Source of the DNA: Candidatus Aenigmatarchaeota archaeon
GTDB taxonomy: Archaea; Aenigmatarchaeota; Aenigmatarchaeia; GW2011-AR5
DNA length: 9,029 nucleotides
Direction of reading: 5' to 3'
Assembly (NCBI GenBank): GCA_016198645.1
Contig: JACQIE010000086.1
Location: forward strand, 1-9,029
Below are positions 5,539-9,029 of the stretch, one piece after another. Under the pieces are notes generated by a model. That model made no database searches and was not told the origin of the DNA. It saw only the letters and a list, made by a program, of their open reading frames with translations. Both the position numbers and the translations under genes were made by a program. Position 1 is the stretch's first letter. Every line of letters starts with the position of its first letter.

Positions 5539-6237
5539 ATGAAATTCATTGAAATCATGGCGACACGGCAGGTGCTGGACGGGTATAAGAGCGGCAGGCG
5601 CGATTTTTCTTCCGTGAAAGTCCAGATGGGCGACTTCACGGATAAGGATTTGCGTGGCATTATCTTCCGGAACGCGGACGTCAGCCACGCTTACTTCCAG
5701 CGCGCAAATTTGGAAGGTTCTGACTTCTCCGGCGCGAACGCGGAATGGGGCGACTTTTCGCGGGCAGCCGTGAAGAATGCTTCTTTCGCCGGGGCAAAGA
5801 TGGGATATTCCCTTTTCAATGACGTCAATTTTGAGAATGCAGACCTGAGCAAAGCGGACATGCAGTCCAGCATCCTTTTCAATGCCGACATATCGCGCGC
5901 GATTGTGACAGGAACGAACTTCTATAATTGCGCATTCGCCCCTTCAGACCTTACTGCGGAAGGCATCGGCATAGCAAGAAAAAGGTTTATTGAGTCAGGC
6001 GGGAGCCTTCCGTTTGAAGTGAGACTGGCGATAGAGTTCTCGCTCAATCGCACACAGGACAAATTCAACGCCATGCAGACGGTTCAGGAAGAGGTGCCAC
6101 GCGGCTCCACGTACAGCGTGAGCATCGGCAAAGGATATGCCGTGAAAACTGAAACGGAAGGCATGGTTTACGATTCCCACAACCCGTATCGCTCTGAAGT
6201 TGGATACAAAACGAAGAACGCTTACAGGCATAGATGA
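5539..6237 (+). CDS. Pentapeptide-repeat protein
   Basis: A 232-residue protein. From residue 21 to 140 the sequence falls into 24 uninterrupted five-residue units with a hydrophobic central residue (for example RDFSS, GDFTD, KDLRG, ANLEG, SDFSG, ADLSK, ADISR, SDLTA). This predicts a right-handed four-sided beta-helix of six coils. A non-repeat tail of about 92 residues follows: a helical segment (141-180) and a polar, Tyr/Arg-rich C-terminus. No signal peptide or TM segment is present, so the protein is cytoplasmic. Some pentapeptide proteins mimic DNA and protect gyrase, but most have no known role and nothing here points to gyrase. The start is ATG 5539 by TATA distance; ATG 5557 (MATRQVL) is an in-frame alternative. 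The gene is divergent from psmA and ends 19 nt from the convergent sufU stop. Confidence 0.85.
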   Translation: MKFIEIMATRQVLDGYKSGRRDFSSVKVQMGDFTDKDLRGIIFRNADVSHAYFQRANLEGSDFSGANAEWGDFSRAAVKNASFAGAKMGYSLFNDVNFENADLSKADMQSSILFNADISRAIVTGTNFYNCAFAPSDLTAEGIGIARKRFIESGGSLPFEVRLAIEFSLNRTQDKFNAMQTVQEEVPRGSTYSVSIGKGYAVKTETEGMVYDSHNPYRSEVGYKTKNAYRHR

Positions 6238-6256
6238 ACGCATCGTTCATAATCCG

Positions 6257-6646
6257 CTAATCCCCGTCGTACTTCTTCCCCATGTATTCGTACAGGGCAA
6301 CCTTGAGAACTTTCAGAGAAAGCAGCGCGCACTTGACGCGCGATGCGGAAAGCGGTATGCCGAGCATCGCAAAGACTTCGTCTTTTTCGAGCTTTGCCGC
6401 TTCTTCTATTGTCTTGCCAAGAGCGAGCTCTGTGAGCATTGAAGCCGAGGCTTGCGAGATGGCGCAGCCCTGCCCCATGAATTTTATATCTGCTATCGTT
6501 TTATCTGCTATCCGTATGTGGAAGCCGAGCTTGTCGCCGCAAAGAGTGTTGACGTCCGTTGCAGCAGCGTCCGGCGCGTCCAGCGCTCCGAAGTTGCGCG
6601 GATTCCTGTAGTGGTCCAATATGTTTTCCTGATACATGTCGTACAT
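6257..6646 (-). CDS. sufU: SufU/IscU-type iron-sulfur scaffold or sulfur-transfer protein
   Basis: A 129-residue IscU-fold protein that receives sulfur from the cysteine desulfurase and either builds a transient Fe-S cluster (IscU role) or relays sulfur to SufBCD (SufU role). All three ligand cysteines are present: C36 in TLCGDK with D38, C61 in GQGCAISQASASM and C106 in SRVKCALLS. The opening MYQENILDHYRNPRNFG is typical. The third cysteine lacks the preceding His of the IscU LPPVKxHC motif, which favours SufU. However, the C61-C106 spacing of 45 is IscU-like and lacks the roughly 18-20-residue insertion of bacterial SufU. The start is ATG 6646 or ATG 6637 (4th codon); the latter matches the usual family N-terminus. 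It is the last gene of the suf operon, 5 nt after the 54-aa membrane gene. The stop is TAG at 6257-6259. Confidence 0.92.
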   Translation of the reverse strand: MYDMYQENILDHYRNPRNFGALDAPDAAATDVNTLCGDKLGFHIRIADKTIADIKFMGQGCAISQASASMLTELALGKTIEEAAKLEKDEVFAMLGIPLSASRVKCALLSLKVLKVALYEYMGKKYDGD

Positions 6647-6651
6647 GGCAA

Positions 6652-6816
6652 TCAGTGGAATACGTCCAGAATCTCCTTTATCGTCATGAATATGCCGACA
6701 ATCAGCGTCAGCATCGGATTAAGACCGGTGCCGTTCACACCCATGAACACCAAAAACAGTCCGACCATTATGCCGAGCACGCTCAACATTACGAAATACG
6801 CATGATTTCCCTTCAT
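6652..6816 (-). CDS. 54-aa two-TM membrane protein within the suf operon
   Basis: This short gene sits between sufS and sufU. ATG 6816-6814 overlaps the sufS stop (ATGA), and the sufS 3' end provides a strong Shine-Dalgarno sequence, GGAGGGAGG, a few nucleotides before the ATG. The stop is TGA at 6654-6652, 5 nt before the sufU ATG. The 54 residues contain two hydrophobic segments, about 7-26 (YFVMLSVLGIMVGLFLVFMG) and 33-47 (NPMLTLIVGIFMTIK), joined by a short Gly/Asn loop and ending with EILDVFH. It is therefore a small hairpin membrane protein, probably co-translated with the Suf proteins. I do not recognise the family. It might tether or regulate cluster assembly at the membrane, or merely be a hitchhiker. 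The coupling and RBS strongly suggest it is translated; function is unknown. Confidence 0.75.
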   Translation of the reverse strand: MKGNHAYFVMLSVLGIMVGLFLVFMGVNGTGLNPMLTLIVGIFMTIKEILDVFH

Positions 6817-8012
6817 TGCAACCTCCCTCCTACTTTATCAATTATATCCCTCAATGACGAAGCCAATTTAAGCACGTCTCTTTCGTCGTTGTAAACGCAG
6901 AAGCTGGCGCGGGCGGACGAGCTTATCCCGAGCCGTTCCATGAGAGGCTGGGCGCAGTGATGACCGGAACGGACGGCTATGCCGTGCTCGTCAAGCATGG
7001 ATGCCACATCATGCGCGTGCAAGCCGTGAACGTTGAAAGCCACCACGCCTGCCCGCTTTTTCGGGCCGTATATCTCCACGCCCTGACGGGAAAGCTCTTC
7101 TACTGCCCGCTTTGCCAGAATTTCTTCGTGCTTCTGCACGCTGCCCATGCCAATCGAGGAAAGATAATCAACGGCAGCGCCCAAGCCCACTGCTCCGGCT
7201 ATGTCAGGAGTGCCGGCTTCGAACTTGTGCGGCACTTCATTGTAAGTCGTTTTCGCCAGCGTGACTTCCCTAATCATGTCCCCGCCGCCCATGAACGGCA
7301 TCATGGAATCGAGAACTTCCTTTTTGCCGTAAAGGCATCCTATGCCGGTGGGACCGAGCATCTTATGGCCGGAGAATGCGAGAAAATCAACACCCAACTT
7401 CTTCACGTCCACGGGCATGTGCGGCACGCTCTGCGCCCCGTCCACCAGGCACAGCGCACCAACGTCATGCGCAAGCTTTGCTATCCTGCGCACGTCGTTT
7501 ATCGTTCCAAGCACGTTGGATACGTGCGTCACAGCCACGAGCCTTGTTTTTTCGCTTATCATTTTTTCGTAATCGCCCATGTCCAGATTCCCGTTTTCGT
7601 CCATGCCTGCGTATCTCACCTTTGCTCCGCAAAGCTGCCACGGCACGATATTGGAATGATGCTCCATGACGCTGGACAATATCTCGCCGCCCTTTTTCAC
7701 GTCCAGCGTATGGGAAACAAGGTTTATCGCTTCAGTGGCGTTTTTGGTGAAAACCATTTCTTTCATCCCTGCGTTAATGAAGCCGGCAACTTTCTTCCGC
7801 GCGCCTTCGTAAAGTTCCGTGGCCTCCTCGCTAAGCGTGTGGACGCCGCGATGAACGTTGGAATTGTGCTTTTCGTAATAATCGTCCATCGCTTTCAGCA
7901 CGTGACGCGGCTTCTGCGAAGTGGCGGCGCTGTCCAGATAGCAAAGCTGCCTGCCTTGCGTTTTCCTTTTGAGAATAGGAAAGTCCTGCTTTATTTTTTT
8001 CGCGTTCAGCAT
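6813..8012 (-). CDS. sufS: Cysteine desulfurase SufS (group II)
   Basis: A full-length 399-residue PLP enzyme that converts L-cysteine to L-alanine and leaves a persulfide for Fe-S cluster assembly. Visible catalytic features are His119 in MEHHSN (stacks on PLP), D191 and Q194 in VDGAQ, Lys217 in SGHKMLGPTG (Schiff base) and Cys353 in RSGHHCAQPLM, the nucleophile in the SufS-specific short-loop motif. Residues about 262-270 (HKFEAGTPD) match the family. The length matches SufS (about 400-415). The start overlaps the end of sufD by 7 nt, and GAGAGAGGATAATATT precedes the ATG as a purine-rich RBS. The 3' end overlaps the 54-aa membrane gene (ATGA). The natural partners are SufU downstream and SufBCD upstream. 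All catalytic residues are intact. Confidence 0.97.
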   Translation of the reverse strand: MLNAKKIKQDFPILKRKTQGRQLCYLDSAATSQKPRHVLKAMDDYYEKHNSNVHRGVHTLSEEATELYEGARKKVAGFINAGMKEMVFTKNATEAINLVSHTLDVKKGGEILSSVMEHHSNIVPWQLCGAKVRYAGMDENGNLDMGDYEKMISEKTRLVAVTHVSNVLGTINDVRRIAKLAHDVGALCLVDGAQSVPHMPVDVKKLGVDFLAFSGHKMLGPTGIGCLYGKKEVLDSMMPFMGGGDMIREVTLAKTTYNEVPHKFEAGTPDIAGAVGLGAAVDYLSSIGMGSVQKHEEILAKRAVEELSRQGVEIYGPKKRAGVVAFNVHGLHAHDVASMLDEHGIAVRSGHHCAQPLMERLGISSSARASFCVYNDERDVLKLASSLRDIIDKVGGRLQ

Positions 8013-9029
8013 AATATTATCCTCTCTCTCACTATCCGCGCTAATTCGGAACGCATTTTTTCCGACGTAACGGCAGCCAGCATGGGCGTGAAAAAGCCTT
8101 CCACGACAAGATTTTCTGCTTTCTTTCGGTCAAGCCCGCGGGACATCAGGTAAAGAAGCTTCTCCTCGTCCACGTTGCCGACGGACGCCGAGTGCCCGCA
8201 TTGCACGTCGTTGTTGTCTATCATCAGGCTCGGAATGCTGTTAGCCGAGGCGTTTTCGCTCAACGCCAATGCGTGGTCCGAAAGATACGAGGACGTATTC
8301 TTCGCGGCTTTCTCTATTTTTATCAGGCCGCGATAGACGTGGCTGGCGCTGCCTTTAAGCGCGCCTTTCACGTCCATCTTGCACGAAGTATTGGGAACGT
8401 TGTGGAATGCGTTTGTAGTGAGGTCCATGTGCTGCGAGCCCGAGGCGCCGAAAAGCCCGGCGACGCGCGAGGAAGAGCCTTCCCCGTTGAAGTGATTGTC
8501 AACTTTTATCCTGCTTAGCGCCGAGCCGAATTGGGCAACGTTCCACGTTACCGAGCTGTTTTTCCCAAGAAAAGCGCGCTTGTAAGAGAAATCGCGCGCG
8601 CCGTCCGAAAGGTCGCTTATTGAAGAAATACCGGCGCGCGAATTCTCTTCCGCCGCGACGTAAAGAAAGTTTGACGTCACTCCGCTTCCGCCGCTTATGT
8701 GCTCCACTATTTCCGCTTTCGCACCTTTGCCGAGAATCACAATGCTTCGCGTTATCCCCGCGGCGATGCGCACTTCTACGATACCGGCATCTGCGTTGTC
8801 CGGCACGACGACTGCATAGCCTGTGGTCCAGAATGCTTTGTTGAAAAAATCAAATTTGTCTTCGCCCGCCGCATCGGGAATGAGCTTTTCTGTTTCCGCG
8901 CTCATGAACGAAGCGAACTTCCCGCTTATTTCCAGCGAGGCGCCGCTTGACGGCTCGATTGGCATATTGCCAAGCGTGGTATAACGCCACGCCTCCTCGC
9001 GCTCCGAGGGAAGAGGAAGAGAAAAGAAG
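8006..9029 (-). CDS. sufD: FeS assembly scaffold protein SufD, 5' partial
   Basis: The frame stays open to the right edge: residues before the ATG at 8965 read LPLPSEREEAWRYTTLGN, the conserved SufD N-terminal motif, so the true start is outside the window. SufD pairs with SufB and SufC in the scaffold that builds Fe-S clusters. The beta-helix core is visible across about 220 residues, with SKL-free, Gly/Ser-rich strands. The C-terminal block MIDNNDVQCGHSASVGNVDEEKLLYLMSRGL carries C-x-H (CGH), matching SufD (CSH) rather than the SufB EHEA sequence. It ends with RERIILC. It is probably preceded by sufB and sufC beyond the window. The stop overlaps the sufS start by 7 nt. The SufD assignment over SufB rests on the CGH motif and the WRYT N-terminus. 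Confidence 0.92.
   Translation of the reverse strand, partial: FFSLPLPSEREEAWRYTTLGNMPIEPSSGASLEISGKFASFMSAETEKLIPDAAGEDKFDFFNKAFWTTGYAVVVPDNADAGIVEVRIAAGITRSIVILGKGAKAEIVEHISGGSGVTSNFLYVAAEENSRAGISSISDLSDGARDFSYKRAFLGKNSSVTWNVAQFGSALSRIKVDNHFNGEGSSSRVAGLFGASGSQHMDLTTNAFHNVPNTSCKMDVKGALKGSASHVYRGLIKIEKAAKNTSSYLSDHALALSENASANSIPSLMIDNNDVQCGHSASVGNVDEEKLLYLMSRGLDRKKAENLVVEGFFTPMLAAVTSEKMRSELARIVRERIILC

Noticed and set aside
6957..8153. 398-codon plus-strand ORF antisense to sufS
   Set aside because: It lies opposite intact, catalytically complete sufS. Its His/Cys/Arg-rich translation looks like a shadow frame caused by GC-biased codons.
8006..8965. ATG 8965 as the start of sufD
   Set aside because: The conserved SufD motif EREEAWRYT lies upstream in the same frame, which is open to the window edge. 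The true start is outside the window.

Overview
This window is almost certainly archaeal. It encodes a full-length SRP54 GTPase and a proteasome alpha subunit with the archaeal N-terminal sequence (YDRA...FSPEGR.YQVEYA). Several genes have a TATA-like box about 23-27 nt upstream of the start codon, which fits leaderless transcripts, and oligo-T tracts follow srp54. I cannot fix the lineage. Compact spacing, many small membrane proteins and the divergent SRP54 would suit a DPANN-type or thermoplasmatal archaeon, but that is only an inference.

Layout. Positions 1-1464 hold a rightward cluster of three overlapping genes that I do not recognise. Two encode single-pass surface proteins with coiled-coil stalks (the first is cut by the window edge) and the third a small soluble protein. 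Positions 1465-1810 are a non-coding gap containing a composite repeat, a perfect palindrome and a long stem-loop. srp54 follows (1811-3097), then a secreted carbohydrate-binding-like jelly-roll protein (3186-3986) and a two-TM protein resembling the DUF5676 family (4164-4442). Positions 4443-4772 are a second non-coding gap holding a diverged, collinear copy of the same composite repeat. psmA (minus strand) and a pentapeptide-repeat protein (plus strand) are transcribed divergently from a shared 67-nt region.

The right third is a minus-strand Suf iron-sulfur operon, read from the right edge leftward: sufD (start outside the window), sufS, an unlisted 54-aa two-TM protein, and a SufU/IscU-type scaffold. 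SufS removes sulfur from cysteine, the U-type protein accepts or scaffolds it, and SufD is part of the SufBCD assembly complex. sufB and sufC are not in the window and probably lie beyond the right edge. Junctions in the operon overlap (7 nt between sufD and sufS, ATGA between sufS and the 54-aa gene) or are 5 nt apart, so translational coupling is likely.

The most unusual content is the pair of related intergenic elements (about 1472-1733 and 4460-4690), each made of two similar ~75-90-nt units, and the small membrane protein embedded in the suf operon.
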